Of a stretch of DNA of 64,000 bases, positions 27,918 to 37,989 are shown in pieces. Made by a program: the position numbers and the translations under genes. Location: NCBI RefSeq assembly GCF_003263785.1, contig NZ_JYJK01000007.1, positions 161,377 to 225,376 on the forward strand. The letters are read 5' to 3'. The notes under the pieces were generated by a model, which was not told the DNA's origin, ran no database searches, and saw nothing but the letters and a program-made list of their open reading frames with translations. The stretch is from Vibrio variabilis. Its GTDB lineage: Bacteria; Pseudomonadota; Gammaproteobacteria; Enterobacterales; Vibrionaceae. Numbering within the stretch: position 1 is the first letter of the stretch; the number at the start of each line of letters is the position of its first letter.

Positions 27918-27958
27918 AGACAACTATAGAAACAACTAAAAATAATAAAGGTGAATGA

Positions 27959-28642
27959 ATGAAACCTTGGAAAGCGATATTACCGTTAATGTTATCAGGT
28001 GGTCTGGTTGCGTGTTCGACAACACCGACAGAAACTCCGCCACCTGTTGAGCCACCAGCAGCAGAAACTACGCCAGAAACACCAAAAACTGAACCGGCTG
28101 AGCCAGAAGTAAAACCGGAAGAGAAGGTGACTGAAGCGAAACCAGAAAAGCCGGAAGAGCCAGTAAAAGAAACCAAACCAGCGGAGAAGCCGAAGCCAGC
28201 TCCGGTTAAGAGCGATGACGGTAAGTTAATCCTAGGTGAGCAAGAATATGTTCGTCTAATGGATATGAAAGTGACGACAAAAGCTCGTATCGACACTGGT
28301 GCGACAACGTCTTCACTAAGCGCGGTTGACATCGTCCCATTTGAACGTGATGGCAAAGATTGGGTGAAATTCAAAGTGAAGCACGATGGTGTGGAATCTA
28401 AAGAAGTATCGATGCCAGTTGACCGTTGGGTAAAAGTAAAGCAATCAAGCTCGGAAGAGAGTGATAAGCGCCCGGTCGTTGTATCAGTGATTAAAATTGG
28501 CGATATGACGAGTAAAACCGAGTTTACGCTTGCTGACAGAACGCACCTAAAATACCCAGTGTTATTAGGTAGAAGTTTCTTCAGAGATGTCGCAATCGTC
28601 GATGTGAGCCGTAAATACGTTCAGCCAAAACCAACCAAATAA
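27959..28642 (+). CDS. Retropepsin-like lipoprotein (PF05618, formerly 'ATP-dependent zinc protease')
   Basis: A 227-residue lipoprotein. The lipobox is LVAC at about 16-19, followed by a 65-residue Pro/Glu/Lys-rich linker and a C-terminal domain (about 92-220) of the PF05618 family. That domain contains ARIDTGATTSSLSA, a retropepsin-type aspartyl active-site motif, and PVLLGRSFF near the end. Family members elsewhere occur with ATP-grasp ligases; here none is adjacent. Target and activity are unknown. It lies 41 bases after tyrB and is followed by a strong terminator. Confidence 0.85.
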   Translation: MKPWKAILPLMLSGGLVACSTTPTETPPPVEPPAAETTPETPKTEPAEPEVKPEEKVTEAKPEKPEEPVKETKPAEKPKPAPVKSDDGKLILGEQEYVRLMDMKVTTKARIDTGATTSSLSAVDIVPFERDGKDWVKFKVKHDGVESKEVSMPVDRWVKVKQSSSEESDKRPVVVSVIKIGDMTSKTEFTLADRTHLKYPVLLGRSFFRDVAIVDVSRKYVQPKPTK

Positions 28643-28645
28643 AAC

Positions 28646-28678
28646 AAAAGGGCTTTCCAAATATGGAAAGCCCTTTTT
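28646..28678. terminator. Bidirectional terminator
   Basis: AAAAGGGCTTTCC-AAATAT-GGAAAGCCCTTTTT sits between the lipoprotein gene and the convergent outer-membrane protein gene. A and T tracts flank both sides. Confidence 0.9.
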
Positions 28679-28718
28679 GATTCTTCGCACTATAACGAAC
28701 AGAAAATATCGGTAGGGA

Positions 28719-29255
28719 TTAGAAGCCAAACTCTACAGACATTTGTACTTGCGGGCCGTAAATGCCGCCATCTTTGATATCTGCACCTAGTGATAGGGCA
28801 TCTGTAGAGTGGAAGCGTGCACCCGCGCTCCAAATAAACACGGTATCATCACGACGGTTTAACATACCGATTTGACCGACACCTTCAATATTCTGTAGTA
28901 GCCAAACACGTGAACCGATGTTGAATTCAGACATAAATTCGCTATCGAACTTTTCATCATCTCTGGTTTTCACGTTATGAATTAAAAGTTGACCATACAC
29001 ATCCGCAAATTGACCGGCAGGGCCATTAAAGCCTAAACCACCCGCGATGTCCCAGTCCCCTTCAAAACGGCTGTCTGCACGAGCAATGATATGCGTGTTT
29101 TCCGTAAAGAAGGTCGTAAACTCAGCACCTACTGTACCAGGGTTAGCACCTAAGCGGACTTCGAATGAGTTATAGTTAAAATTGTTCGCTTGAACCAGCG
29201 TAGGGGCGGCAACTGCCAATGTTAACAGCGCAGCTCGGCTTGCTTTACCTAGCAT
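28719..29255 (-). CDS. Small outer-membrane beta-barrel protein, function unknown
   Basis: A 178-residue exported protein. The ATG at 29255 has GGAG upstream and opens a signal peptide MLGKASRAALLTLAVAAPT ending near VQA; an in-frame start at 29309 lacks a ribosome site. The mature part alternates polar and aromatic residues and ends in a terminal phenylalanine (VEFGF), the outer-membrane insertion signal, suggesting an eight-stranded barrel. I do not recognise a named family. It stands alone and is divergent from cobQ. Confidence 0.7.
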   Translation of the reverse strand: MLGKASRAALLTLAVAAPTLVQANNFNYNSFEVRLGANPGTVGAEFTTFFTENTHIIARADSRFEGDWDIAGGLGFNGPAGQFADVYGQLLIHNVKTRDDEKFDSEFMSEFNIGSRVWLLQNIEGVGQIGMLNRRDDTVFIWSAGARFHSTDALSLGADIKDGGIYGPQVQMSVEFGF

Positions 29256-29494
29256 GAGGACTCCATGATAAAAAGGTATCGATATAATCTCGAAATTTGA
29301 ATTGACCAATTATATAAACAAACTAATTGCAAAATACAGACCATTTTAGCGATATCGAGAGCTTGTAGGCACAATTGATGAAGCTTTAGTCAATCGGGCG
29401 TTGAATAATTCGTTAAGTTTCAATGTGAAGCGTTGGTCGTCATGCGTAAAAAAGGTAAACTAATCCCATTATTGATTAAGGAAATTTTCACGAT

Positions 29495-30973
29495 ATGCGC
29501 CGCACTTCACAAGCTCTTATGGTTCAAGGCACCACATCCGATGCAGGTAAGAGTGTATTAGTGGCAGGGTTATGCCGCGTTTTAGCGCGCCAAGGGATAA
29601 AGGTTGCCCCGTTTAAACCGCAAAATATGGCATTAAACAGTGCGGTTACTGAAGATGGTGGGGAAATTGGGCGCGCTCAGGCGGTTCAAGCTCAAGCAGC
29701 GAATGTAACGGCTACCGTTGATATGAATCCGGTATTGATTAAGCCAAACTCTGATACGGGCGCACAAATAATTATCCAAGGCAAAGCCTACGCCAATATG
29801 GACGCAGTGGGTTTCCATGATTACAAACGCTTTGCCATGCCATATGTACTGGAGTCGTTCGAAAAACTCAGCAGCCAATTTGATTCCGTGGTTATTGAAG
29901 GTGCAGGTAGCCCAGCAGAGATTAACCTTAGAGCCAATGACATCGCCAACATGGGTTTCGCCGAAGAAGCAGATGTTCCTGTTATTATCGTCGCAGACAT
30001 TGACCGAGGTGGTGTGTTTGCCCATCTTTATGGCACTTTGGCTTTATTGTCAGAAACTGAGCAACAGCGTGTGAAGGGCTTTGTTATTAATCGTTTTCGT
30101 GGTGACATATCATTGCTAGAACCCGGTTTAGATTGGCTAGAGGAAAAAACCGGTAAGCCTGTCATCGGCGTATTGCCTTTTTTGCATGGGCTGAATATCG
30201 AAGCGGAAGATGCGATAGATGCCTCGCATGATATTAAATCTAACACAAAGCTCAGTGTCGCCGTTCCTGTATTAACACGCATCAGCAATCACACCGACTT
30301 TGATGCACTTCGTTTGCATCCAGATATCGATTTTAGATATGTAGGCAAAGGTGAACGCTTAGATAACGCTGATTTGATTATATTGCCTGGGACGAAATCT
30401 GTTCGCGATGATCTTGCTTATCTTCGAGAGCAGGGCTGGGATAAAGATATCTACAAGCATTTGCGCTTTGGCGGCAAAGTGATGGGGATCTGCGGAGGTT
30501 ATCAAATGCTTGGTAACACCATTGCGGATCCGAAAGGGATAGAAGGCTCAGCAGGAAGTAGTGATGGCTTGAATCTACTTCAGCTCGATACAGTATTGGA
30601 AACTGAGAAGCAGCTTACCAACGTTAGTGGAACTCTTACTCTGGAGGGGTGCTCTGCACCGTTTTCTGGTTACGAAATTCATGCAGGTCGTTCAACCGTT
30701 GGTGACAAGCAGCCTGTGAGCTTCGATGATAACCAGCTTGATGGTGCTATCAGCGGTGACAACCAAGTGCTTGGAACGTACGTGCACGGCTTTTTTGATT
30801 CACCAGAAGTGACTCAGTTGCTCGCCCATTGGGTGAATGGTGCGGATATTGAGTCGTTTGCGATCAACGACGAGAAAGAGTTTGCCATCGATAGAATCGC
30901 AGACGCGATCGAACAGCATCTTGACCTTGTAAAACTTTGGCCTGACCTTAAATTATCAGGGCAAAAAGATTAA
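29495..30973 (+). CDS. cobQ: Adenosylcobyric acid synthase
   Basis: A 492-residue glutamine-dependent amidase (CobQ/CbiP) that adds four amide groups to the corrin ring. The N-terminal ATPase domain starts [19 protein letters not shown] and continues [12 protein letters not shown]. The C-terminal class I glutaminase domain has its cysteine in [10 protein letters not shown] and a histidine in TYVHGFF. No other cobalamin gene is in the window, so it may serve a salvage or late-step route. modA follows 26 bases later, suggesting co-transcription. I saw no cobalamin riboswitch in the 239 bases upstream. Confidence 0.95.
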   Translation: MRRTSQALMVQGTTSDAGKSVLVAGLCRVLARQGIKVAPFKPQNMALNSAVTEDGGEIGRAQAVQAQAANVTATVDMNPVLIKPNSDTGAQIIIQGKAYANMDAVGFHDYKRFAMPYVLESFEKLSSQFDSVVIEGAGSPAEINLRANDIANMGFAEEADVPVIIVADIDRGGVFAHLYGTLALLSETEQQRVKGFVINRFRGDISLLEPGLDWLEEKTGKPVIGVLPFLHGLNIEAEDAIDASHDIKSNTKLSVAVPVLTRISNHTDFDALRLHPDIDFRYVGKGERLDNADLIILPGTKSVRDDLAYLREQGWDKDIYKHLRFGGKVMGICGGYQMLGNTIADPKGIEGSAGSSDGLNLLQLDTVLETEKQLTNVSGTLTLEGCSAPFSGYEIHAGRSTVGDKQPVSFDDNQLDGAISGDNQVLGTYVHGFFDSPEVTQLLAHWVNGADIESFAINDEKEFAIDRIADAIEQHLDLVKLWPDLKLSGQKD

Positions 30974-30998
30974 GAGTTCTGAAGAGGAAACGCCGTTA

Positions 30999-31775
30999 AT
31001 GCGCACTGTAATTACTTGGTTATTGGTTACACTGTCGCAGTTTGCAGTGGTTCAATTTGCAATAGCTAAACCGCTTACGGTATTTGCTGCAAGCTCTATG
31101 ACTAATGCAGTCAATGAACTCTCTCAAACGTTTGAACGCGAATATGGCATTGAAGTTCGGGCAGTTTACGCCGGCTCATCTTCATTGGCTAGACAGATTC
31201 AAAGAGAGGCGCCAGCGGACGTATTCATTTCTGCTAACGTGCGCTGGGTTGATTATCTCGTGTCCCAAAAGGTGATAAGCGCTAGCGACATTCAACATAT
31301 CGCCCAAAATAAGTTGGTTCTGATCACGAGTAAATCAAACAGTGAAGAAACGTCATTTGATATTTCAAAGCAAAGTGATTGGCAGCAATACCTTACTGAT
31401 GAGCGACTAGCCATCGGACAGGTTAACGCCGTACCAGCGGGTATATACGCGAAACAAGCATTGGAATCGTTAGGGCTATGGCCAACAGTGCAAAGTCAAT
31501 TGGCGCCAGTGAACAATGTAAGACAGGTGCTAGCATTGGTGGATAGGAAAGAGGCGCCTTTGGGTATTGTATACAGTTCAGACTTAATGGTTAGTGACGG
31601 TGTCACCAAGCTGGCTGACTTTCCAGACTCGAGTCACGACGCGATCGACTATCCTTTAGTGACGCTCAACCATGACAAGCAGACCAAGCAGTTTGCTGAG
31701 TTTGTCGCTTCAGAACAAGGGCAAACCATATTGAGACAACATGGGTTTATCACAGATAAGGAAGCAACTCTTTAA
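30999..31775 (+). CDS. modA: Molybdate ABC transporter substrate-binding protein
   Basis: A 258-residue periplasmic protein that captures molybdate or tungstate. A signal peptide (about 1-23) is followed by LTVFAASSMTNAVNEL, whose serines bind the oxyanion, AVYAGSSSLARQI, and APADVFISAN, all conserved in ModA. It starts 26 bases after cobQ, and modB starts 2 bases after its stop. Confidence 0.95.
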   Translation: MRTVITWLLVTLSQFAVVQFAIAKPLTVFAASSMTNAVNELSQTFEREYGIEVRAVYAGSSSLARQIQREAPADVFISANVRWVDYLVSQKVISASDIQHIAQNKLVLITSKSNSEETSFDISKQSDWQQYLTDERLAIGQVNAVPAGIYAKQALESLGLWPTVQSQLAPVNNVRQVLALVDRKEAPLGIVYSSDLMVSDGVTKLADFPDSSHDAIDYPLVTLNHDKQTKQFAEFVASEQGQTILRQHGFITDKEATL

Positions 31776-31776
31776 T

Positions 31777-32469
31777 ATGCTGACTGACTATGAAGTAGAA
31801 GCGATACAGCTCAGTGTGAAGGTGGCTGGTGTTGCCATTCTCTGGTTGATTCCAATCGGTGTCTTTTTCGCATGGCTACTAAGCAAAAAGCAGTTCGTTG
31901 GAAAAAGTATTCTAGACAGCGTGATTCATCTGCCTTTGGTATTGCCTCCGGTTGTTGTGGGCTATTTGCTTTTGGTTTCTATGGGGAAACAAGGGGTCAT
32001 CGGCCAGTTTATCTATCAGCTAACAGGGGTCAGTTTTAGTTTTAGCTGGCGAGGTGCCGTATTGGCCTGCATTATTGTTGCGCTGCCCTTGATGGTTCGT
32101 TCCATCCGCCTGTCGATGGACAGTGTCGACCACAAGCTAGAGCAGGCCGCTAGAACGCTCGGTGCATCACCGAGAAAGGTGTTTTTTACTATCACACTAC
32201 CGCTTGTTATTCCGGGCATTATTAGCGGTACTATGCTGTCGTTCGCGCGAAGTCTCGGTGAGTTTGGCGCAACAATCAGTTTTGTCTCCAATATTCCCGG
32301 TGAAACACAAACTATCCCGTTAGCCATGTACAGTTTTTTAGAAACGCCAGGCGCTGAAGACGCTGCGATGAGGCTGTGTATTATCTCTATTGTGATATCG
32401 CTAGCGTCGCTCTATTTCTCGGAATCGCTTAACCGCTGGGTCGCTCGCCGATTAGGAGTGACACAATGA
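31777..32469 (+). CDS. modB: Molybdate ABC transporter permease
   Basis: A 230-residue inner-membrane permease with about five helices. The ABC-coupling loop reads EQAARTLGASPRKVFFTITLP, with the family EAA...G pattern. The ATG at 31777 follows the modA stop by one base; an in-frame TTG... start inside modA is less likely. It overlaps modC by 4 bases. Confidence 0.95.
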   Translation: MLTDYEVEAIQLSVKVAGVAILWLIPIGVFFAWLLSKKQFVGKSILDSVIHLPLVLPPVVVGYLLLVSMGKQGVIGQFIYQLTGVSFSFSWRGAVLACIIVALPLMVRSIRLSMDSVDHKLEQAARTLGASPRKVFFTITLPLVIPGIISGTMLSFARSLGEFGATISFVSNIPGETQTIPLAMYSFLETPGAEDAAMRLCIISIVISLASLYFSESLNRWVARRLGVTQ

Positions 32470-33578
32470 CAAGGTTAGATATCGATGTTAGAAAACAATT
32501 TGGTGAACAAGCATTTCATCTAAAAGCTTCATTGCCCTCGAGTGGTATCAGTGCGATCTTTGGGCGCTCTGGTGCGGGTAAAACCACGTTAATAAATCTT
32601 ATTAGTGGGTTAGTCCAACCCGATTCCGGGCATATTCGCTTTAATGGTCGAACGATTTTTGACTCTAGCCAAGGTATTGATCTTGCGATAGAAAAGCGAG
32701 AAATCGGCTATGTGTTCCAAGACGCACGCTTGTTTCCGCATTTATCTGTAGAGCGAAACTTGCGTTACGGGGTCACGAAAAATGATACTGCGCATTTTGA
32801 TGAAATCGTCGAACTGCTTGCGATTGAGCCGCTTTTGAATCGCTATCCGAGTTCGTTATCTGGCGGGGAGAAACAGCGAGTCGCTATCGGACGCGCGCTA
32901 TTGAGCAAGCCTAAGGTGTTGCTCATGGATGAACCATTAGCATCACTGGATAACCCAAGAAAACGCGAATTAATGCCTTTTCTGGAGGCACTTTCGAGTC
33001 GCGTCGATATCCCAATTCTATACGTAACACATAGTCTCAATGAGATATTACGACTTGCTCAGCACCTAGTTATTATTGATGAGGGCAGTATTGTTGAGTC
33101 TGGTCTGATTGAGCAAGTGTGGGGCACAAAGATCATGCAATCGTGGCAATCGTTTTCAGATAAGAGTGCGCTGTTTAAAGGTGAAGTCATCGCTCAGAAT
33201 GACACCTACGGTCTGACCAAAGTGGCGCTAACAAACGATCACTACTTGTGGGTGCAACGCACGGAAGCGGCCGTCGGCGAGGCGGTACGATTGCGAGTGA
33301 GAGCGAACGACGTATCTATCGCATTGAGCCGCGCTAAAAATACCTCCATTCGAAACATTTTGCCTTGTACCATCAAAACCATTGCTGAGGGTGGGAAAGG
33401 AACGCCAAGACAAAGCGTAGAAGTGGTGTTGTCGTTGTCAGGTCACTGTGAACTTGTTGCAACGGTTACCCAGTGGGCAGTGGATGACTTGCAATTGAGC
33501 GTCGGCCAATCGGTGTACGCACAAATTAAAGGCGTGAGTGTCGCGCAAAAAGACGTAGCACTTGAACCTCACCTATAA
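32466..33578 (+). CDS. modC: Molybdate ABC transporter ATP-binding protein
   Basis: A 370-residue ATPase of the molybdate importer. Walker A is FGRSGAGKTTLI (about 33-44), the signature is LSGGEKQRVAIGRAL, Walker B is KVLLMDEPLASLD, and the switch histidine is in YVTHS. A C-terminal TOBE/Mop-like domain (about 290-365) may bind molybdate and regulate transport. It ends the cobQ-modABC unit, followed at once by a terminator. Confidence 0.95.
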   Translation: MTRLDIDVRKQFGEQAFHLKASLPSSGISAIFGRSGAGKTTLINLISGLVQPDSGHIRFNGRTIFDSSQGIDLAIEKREIGYVFQDARLFPHLSVERNLRYGVTKNDTAHFDEIVELLAIEPLLNRYPSSLSGGEKQRVAIGRALLSKPKVLLMDEPLASLDNPRKRELMPFLEALSSRVDIPILYVTHSLNEILRLAQHLVIIDEGSIVESGLIEQVWGTKIMQSWQSFSDKSALFKGEVIAQNDTYGLTKVALTNDHYLWVQRTEAAVGEAVRLRVRANDVSIALSRAKNTSIRNILPCTIKTIAEGGKGTPRQSVEVVLSLSGHCELVATVTQWAVDDLQLSVGQSVYAQIKGVSVAQKDVALEPHL

Positions 33579-33606
33579 AAAAAGCCACATGGAAATGTGG
33601 CTTCTT
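33578..33606. terminator. Bidirectional terminator after modC
   Basis: AAAAAAGCCACAT-GGAA-ATGTGGCTTCTT lies between modC and the convergent small gene; the A tract on one side serves the reverse strand. Confidence 0.8.
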
Positions 33607-33622
33607 CAGTTCCCTATGGCGA

Positions 33623-34060
33623 TTACTTCACGAATACTTCTTTGAAGTCACGCTTTAGAATCGCGTCACGACGCGCTTTCTTGATTTGCTTAACCATGTC
33701 TTTGATGCAGTTTTGTAGCACTTTATCAAGAAGCTCAGCTTTGTAAGATTCTTTATCTTCATCGCTCATATCTGCTGGTAGTTCCATTGTTGTAAACTCT
33801 TCAAGCGCGCTTACACCCGCGAACGCTTGGCTAACCGAGATCAACGCGTGGAACTGCTCAAAGTTGTCTAGGATGTTTTGAGCGCTAGCTGGTAGTGAGT
33901 CCCATGCTTCACGAACTGCTTCTTCAGTCACTTCGTGAATCGATACTACCATGTTGTAAAGCTCTTCTGGCACCTCGTCAAATAGGATCACCTGCTTAAG
34001 CTCAGCGGATACCGTTTCTAGGTCTACGATTGGGGTTTCAGTATTTTGTGTGTCAGACAT
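33623..34060 (-). CDS. Conserved Vibrio protein, probably DUF3069
   Basis: A 145-residue, mostly helical acidic protein with a basic C-terminal end (QIKKARRDAILKRDFKEVFVK). There is no signal peptide or membrane segment, so it should be cytosolic. I recall this pattern as the DUF3069 family of vibrios and relatives, with no known function. It is monocistronic and divergent from the GGDEF response regulator. Confidence 0.7.
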   Translation of the reverse strand: MSDTQNTETPIVDLETVSAELKQVILFDEVPEELYNMVVSIHEVTEEAVREAWDSLPASAQNILDNFEQFHALISVSQAFAGVSALEEFTTMELPADMSDEDKESYKAELLDKVLQNCIKDMVKQIKKARRDAILKRDFKEVFVK

Positions 34061-34274
34061 GCAGCTTTCTCTGTGTAACGTTTATCGATAATCCTGCGAT
34101 TACCGTTCTAAAAGACAATAATAATCCAACTCATCAGACAATGCCCAGCCAAAACTTGGTTTTCGGCCTAAACAAGCTGTTATTATTGCGATTTTTGTGG
34201 GACTGTTTGAATAATGTCCTAATATGTGGTTTATATTAACAATACATCGGCGTAATACAAAGACAAGGATGCTT

Positions 34275-35258
34275 ATGAAGTCCATAGAATCTTCGATGAA
34301 AATACTTCTCGTAGATGACGCTCAGTTGGAAAGAATGCAGTTGCAAATACGCCTCAAACAGTTGGGGCATGAGGTCGAAGTTGCAGCAAGTGGGAGAGAG
34401 GCTCTCGCGCTTTATCCAACGTTTGACCCTGAGTTGGTCCTCTTAGATATCTCAATGCCTGAAATGGACGGATTTGAAGTCGCTTCAGAGATACGTCAAC
34501 GCTACGAAGCCGATTGGATCCCCATTATTTTCCTAAGTAGTCACGATGAACCGGAAATGATTGCTAAAGCGATCGATGCAGGTGGTGACGACTATCTTGT
34601 AAAACCCGTCAATAAGATCGTGCTGCAATCAAAATTGATTGCTATGCAGCGTATTGCTCACATGAGACGCGAGTTAAAACAAGCCAGTTCTCAGTTGGAA
34701 GAAGCGAATCGAGCGCTTCAGCATCAAGCAAATGAAGATGGTCTCACCAAACTGTTTAATCGCCGCTATATGGATCAAAAGTTGACTGAATTAATCCAAT
34801 GGCATGGCCGACATCAAATGCCGCTTTCTGTGATCTTAATGGATGTTGACCATTTCAAAGCGTTTAACGACAACTACGGACATACCGAAGGCGACCAATG
34901 TTTAATTAATATTGCTCAATTTTTAGATGTTATGTTCATCCGTTCTGGCGAGTATGTCGGGCGGTATGGTGGAGAAGAGTTCGTAATACTGCTGAGTCGA
35001 AGTGATATAACCGAAGCAGAAGAAAACGCAGCAAGAGTAAAAGATGGCATTGTGTCGCTGAACATTCCCCACGAGTATTCTCAAACAGCAGACAGAGTGA
35101 CGCTGTCACTCGGTGTGTATAGCACGATCCCAACAGGCACTGAATCGATTAATGAACTGTATGAAAGAGCCGACAAGCTGCTCTATCAAGCGAAGCGAAG
35201 TGGTCGAAATCGCTACGTATTGCAGTTAGAGAACGATATTATTAGTACGACGTCATAA
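34275..35258 (+). CDS. Response regulator diguanylate cyclase (REC-GGDEF)
   Basis: A 328-residue soluble regulator. The receiver domain (about 8-125) has the phosphoacceptor aspartate in LVLLDISMPEMDG and the conserved lysine in DDYLVKPVN. A coiled-coil linker (about 130-160) leads to a GGDEF domain with active site RYGGEEF. Upstream of it RSGE stands where the inhibitory RxxD site would be, so product inhibition may be weak. ATG 34275 is best placed for the AAGGA ribosome site; ATG 34269 is also in frame. No sensor kinase is adjacent, so its partner is elsewhere. Confidence 0.92.
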   Translation: MKSIESSMKILLVDDAQLERMQLQIRLKQLGHEVEVAASGREALALYPTFDPELVLLDISMPEMDGFEVASEIRQRYEADWIPIIFLSSHDEPEMIAKAIDAGGDDYLVKPVNKIVLQSKLIAMQRIAHMRRELKQASSQLEEANRALQHQANEDGLTKLFNRRYMDQKLTELIQWHGRHQMPLSVILMDVDHFKAFNDNYGHTEGDQCLINIAQFLDVMFIRSGEYVGRYGGEEFVILLSRSDITEAEENAARVKDGIVSLNIPHEYSQTADRVTLSLGVYSTIPTGTESINELYERADKLLYQAKRSGRNRYVLQLENDIISTTS

Positions 35259-35345
35259 CACCTTTTATCCTATCATTGTAGTTAAAACAATGAGTAAGCA
35301 ACGATACTTAATGCTCGACTAAGTTGCATTTTGACTACCCCTTAT

Positions 35346-35380
35346 GACAAAGCGTTACTTTGGCGAGTGGCGCTTTTGTT
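35346..35380 (+). terminator. Possible terminator after the REC-GGDEF gene
   Basis: ACAAAGCG and a matching CGCTTTTGT pair around an interrupted loop, followed by a short T-rich stretch. A second small stem, AGACTAG...CTAGTCT (35393-35413), follows. Confidence 0.45.
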
Positions 35381-35463
35381 ATTCTTAAAATAAGACTAGC
35401 TTTTAACTAGTCTCTGGATAAGCCAGTAAATTGTGTTTTTAGTTGTCTGTTTATGAGGTTGTT

Positions 35464-36420
35464 TTGTTAAAAGTCTCAAAGAGCTTCGTGGCTGCCGCGG
35501 TACTTTGTCATTTCTCGGTCCAGGCTGACCCAGAATTTAGCGACATCTTTGAAGAGGACTTTGCTGCCGCAATCATTCTTACGGATAGTGAAGCTTTGAC
35601 GTTAGGGTTTAAAGACTTTGATCCCAATAGCGTATTCAATATCGACAACGAAAATATTGGTTCTCAAGACGCACTCGACCGTCGCAAGAATATTGGTGTG
35701 TCAGCATTGCCTATTACCTTTGACCTCTCCGACGATAAGATGTTCAAACGACGAGCCGTGGTGCGCTTTTCTGCGCTTCAGATTGAGGATCAAATCATAG
35801 ATGGTCCCGATACACATAGAAAATATGTTCTCGGTCTCTTTAGTGGTTATGAGCAAGAAATTAACTTTACACCAAACTGGACGTTTGCAACGGGTATGGG
35901 TATCCATCTTCAATACCTCAACAGCAACTATGACTTTAAATCGCCATTTTCTAAGCTATTTCAGCCTTTTATCGATGGAAAGCTCGTGAATACCACGGCT
36001 TGGGCGACATCAATTCAACCAAAAGTCGGATTTCATTACACCAAAGATAAAGATTGGGGCCAGGTGAAATATAAATCTAACTTTAACTACTTTTTTGGTT
36101 ATGGTTGGGGGCAAGCAAATGATGGTGATGTTGGTACTCCGGAAGGATGGTACTGGTCTAATGAGGCGAAGCTCTTTTATGACGTGACCGACTGGGGGCG
36201 TTCGATTCAAACGGTTTATACCAGCTTACGAAGAGTCGATATCGGTGGTGATACATTAGGGATATTAGGATCAAGTCATTACTATGAAGGAACGGTGGGG
36301 TGGTTGTTAACACCGCCGTTTCACATTCCTATGGTCGACAATGTTGGGATTGGGCTCAGCGTTAATTACGGTAGCGACTTAAAAGGGGGAAGTATTGTAC
36401 TGTTCTTTAATCAAGAATAA
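35464..36420 (+). CDS. Outer-membrane beta-barrel protein, solitary autotransporter-like
   Basis: A 318-residue exported protein. The most likely start is TTG at 35464 with TGAGG seven bases before it; the signal peptide ends near VQA. The remainder is a beta-barrel pattern rich in Tyr, Trp and Phe (FNYFFGYGWGQA, GWYWSNEAKLFYDV) and ends SIVLFFNQE. It resembles the Vibrio 'solitary outer membrane autotransporter-like' barrel family, in which the passenger domain is absent; I am moderately sure of that. It is convergent with the GGDEF gene downstream. Confidence 0.65.
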   Translation: MLKVSKSFVAAAVLCHFSVQADPEFSDIFEEDFAAAIILTDSEALTLGFKDFDPNSVFNIDNENIGSQDALDRRKNIGVSALPITFDLSDDKMFKRRAVVRFSALQIEDQIIDGPDTHRKYVLGLFSGYEQEINFTPNWTFATGMGIHLQYLNSNYDFKSPFSKLFQPFIDGKLVNTTAWATSIQPKVGFHYTKDKDWGQVKYKSNFNYFFGYGWGQANDGDVGTPEGWYWSNEAKLFYDVTDWGRSIQTVYTSLRRVDIGGDTLGILGSSHYYEGTVGWLLTPPFHIPMVDNVGIGLSVNYGSDLKGGSIVLFFNQE

Positions 36421-36447
36421 TGTCTTTCTCAATCAAGCAGAATGACG

Positions 36448-37684
36448 CTATCGCGCACACTGTACTTGGTTACGGCCTTTCTCTTTGGCGCTGTAAAGCG
36501 CTTTATCTGCTTTTTTAAGTACGTCTTCAGGCTTACGAGTCGTTTTGCTGTCGCTGCGCCAATACTGACAGTGACACTCACTGTCGACTGATCATTTTTA
36601 GCTCCGCGCTTCTTCACGCCTTGTTTGTTATTCGCAGGGCGTTTGGATTCGTCTCGAATAACCATCTGATAGTCTTGGATTTGCTCGCGCAGCTCATCTA
36701 AATAAGGCTTACTATCTTTCGCCGTTTTACCCTTGAACAAGATGGTGAACTCCTCACCACCATAACGGTACACTTTCGCATTGCCGCCAACACTTGTCAT
36801 GCGTGATGCGACAAGTTTTAGTACGTCGTCACCAGTATCATGGCCATAGGTATCATTAAAGGATTTAAAGTGGTCGACATCGAGCATAGCGATGGTGAAC
36901 TTTCTACCCAAATGCTTCATGTCCATTTCAAGTGCGCGTCGACCTGGTATGTTCGTCAATCGGTCGTTGAAAGCCATTTGATGACTGGCGGAGATGACGT
37001 ACATGATGATGAGTACACCAGATAGCGAAAACAGTGTGCTTGAAATGTAAGGGATATGGAAGAAGATGAAAGTGCCGCCTGCCATAAAAATTGAGGCGAA
37101 GACAGCTGCGTCGATAGGGCGATTGTAATTAAGTAGAAAGATCCCAGTGGCGCCGACAATGGCTACAGTAAAAAGCACTAAAACCAATGGTAGCCGGGAG
37201 ATTTGTGGAAACGCCATCAACAAATCACTTTCAAACCCTAAAAAGCCACCGCCGGCAAAATGAGAAAGAATGAGCGCGGTCCAGCCAACGAAGCTCATGA
37301 TCGTGATACTAAAGATCGCCATACCGCGACTGATCACGCCAGTATCAGAAAACAGGTACACAAGACAGCAAGAAACAGGTAGTAAAAGGCTTAGCAATGA
37401 CAATTCGAGCAACGTCGTTCCTGAACTAAGCGGGCTTTGAAGTCGAACTTGAACGAGAGATAAGCAAGCAGCATCGATAACGCCACCATGGCCATTCGAG
37501 ACTGCTTAAACGTGTGACTGAGGGCGATCGCTGTCCCAAATAGGATATAAGGAAGATTGGTGACAAAACCTGAGTTAGCTTGAGTAGCGTCAATGATGTG
37601 ATTTACACCAACCAAAACAACAATCATCATCAGCACGGGCATGAAGAGACGAAATAGGTTTGAACTGGTAAAAGAGGTCGCCAT
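36448..37684 (-). CDS. Membrane-bound diguanylate cyclase, two frameshifts
   Basis: With one base restored near 37409 and another near 36542, a 412-residue protein. About seven hydrophobic helices (residues about 10-235) are followed by a GGDEF domain: MLDVDHFKSFNDTYGHDTGDD and the active site RYGGEEF. The second repair brings back the typical C-terminus KPEDVLKKADKALYSAKEKGRNQ and moves the stop to 36448-36450. An in-frame TTG at 37708 is a possible earlier start. No periplasmic sensor domain is present; the multi-helix region probably senses a membrane or soluble cue. Confidence 0.83.
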
Positions 37685-37989
37685 TAAATAAGAACTCAGG
37701 TACTTCAATAGAGATTATTATACAGTGCTTTAGCATACGGTAATTTAATGTTTTGCCAAGTATTTTGTCATTTAGGAGGCCAAAACCTGATCCTTTCCCG
37801 CAATGTTTATAAAAATACACTTTGCAATTAAATGTTTAGAAATTCCATGCCATTAGAAACCTCAATAACCACAAGGGAATAGTGCGTTCAATTCGGCATT
37901 AGATCGACAACTTCGCGAGATTCAAGTTGACCCTAAAATGGAAAATGGCGAACATGAGGTTTTAAGATAACTGCCGTTAAGGAAAGCCT
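37685..37989. other. Intergenic stretch with promoter potential only
   Basis: This 305-base gap lies between the divergent GGDEF gene and the HlyU-family gene. It is AT-rich and must contain both promoters. I see no ORF, RNA gene or repeat in it. Confidence 0.5.

Noticed and set aside
29310..29494. Cobalamin riboswitch before cobQ
   Set aside because: No B12-box-like sequence or long conserved fold is visible in the 185 bases upstream; only ordinary AT-rich promoter sequence.
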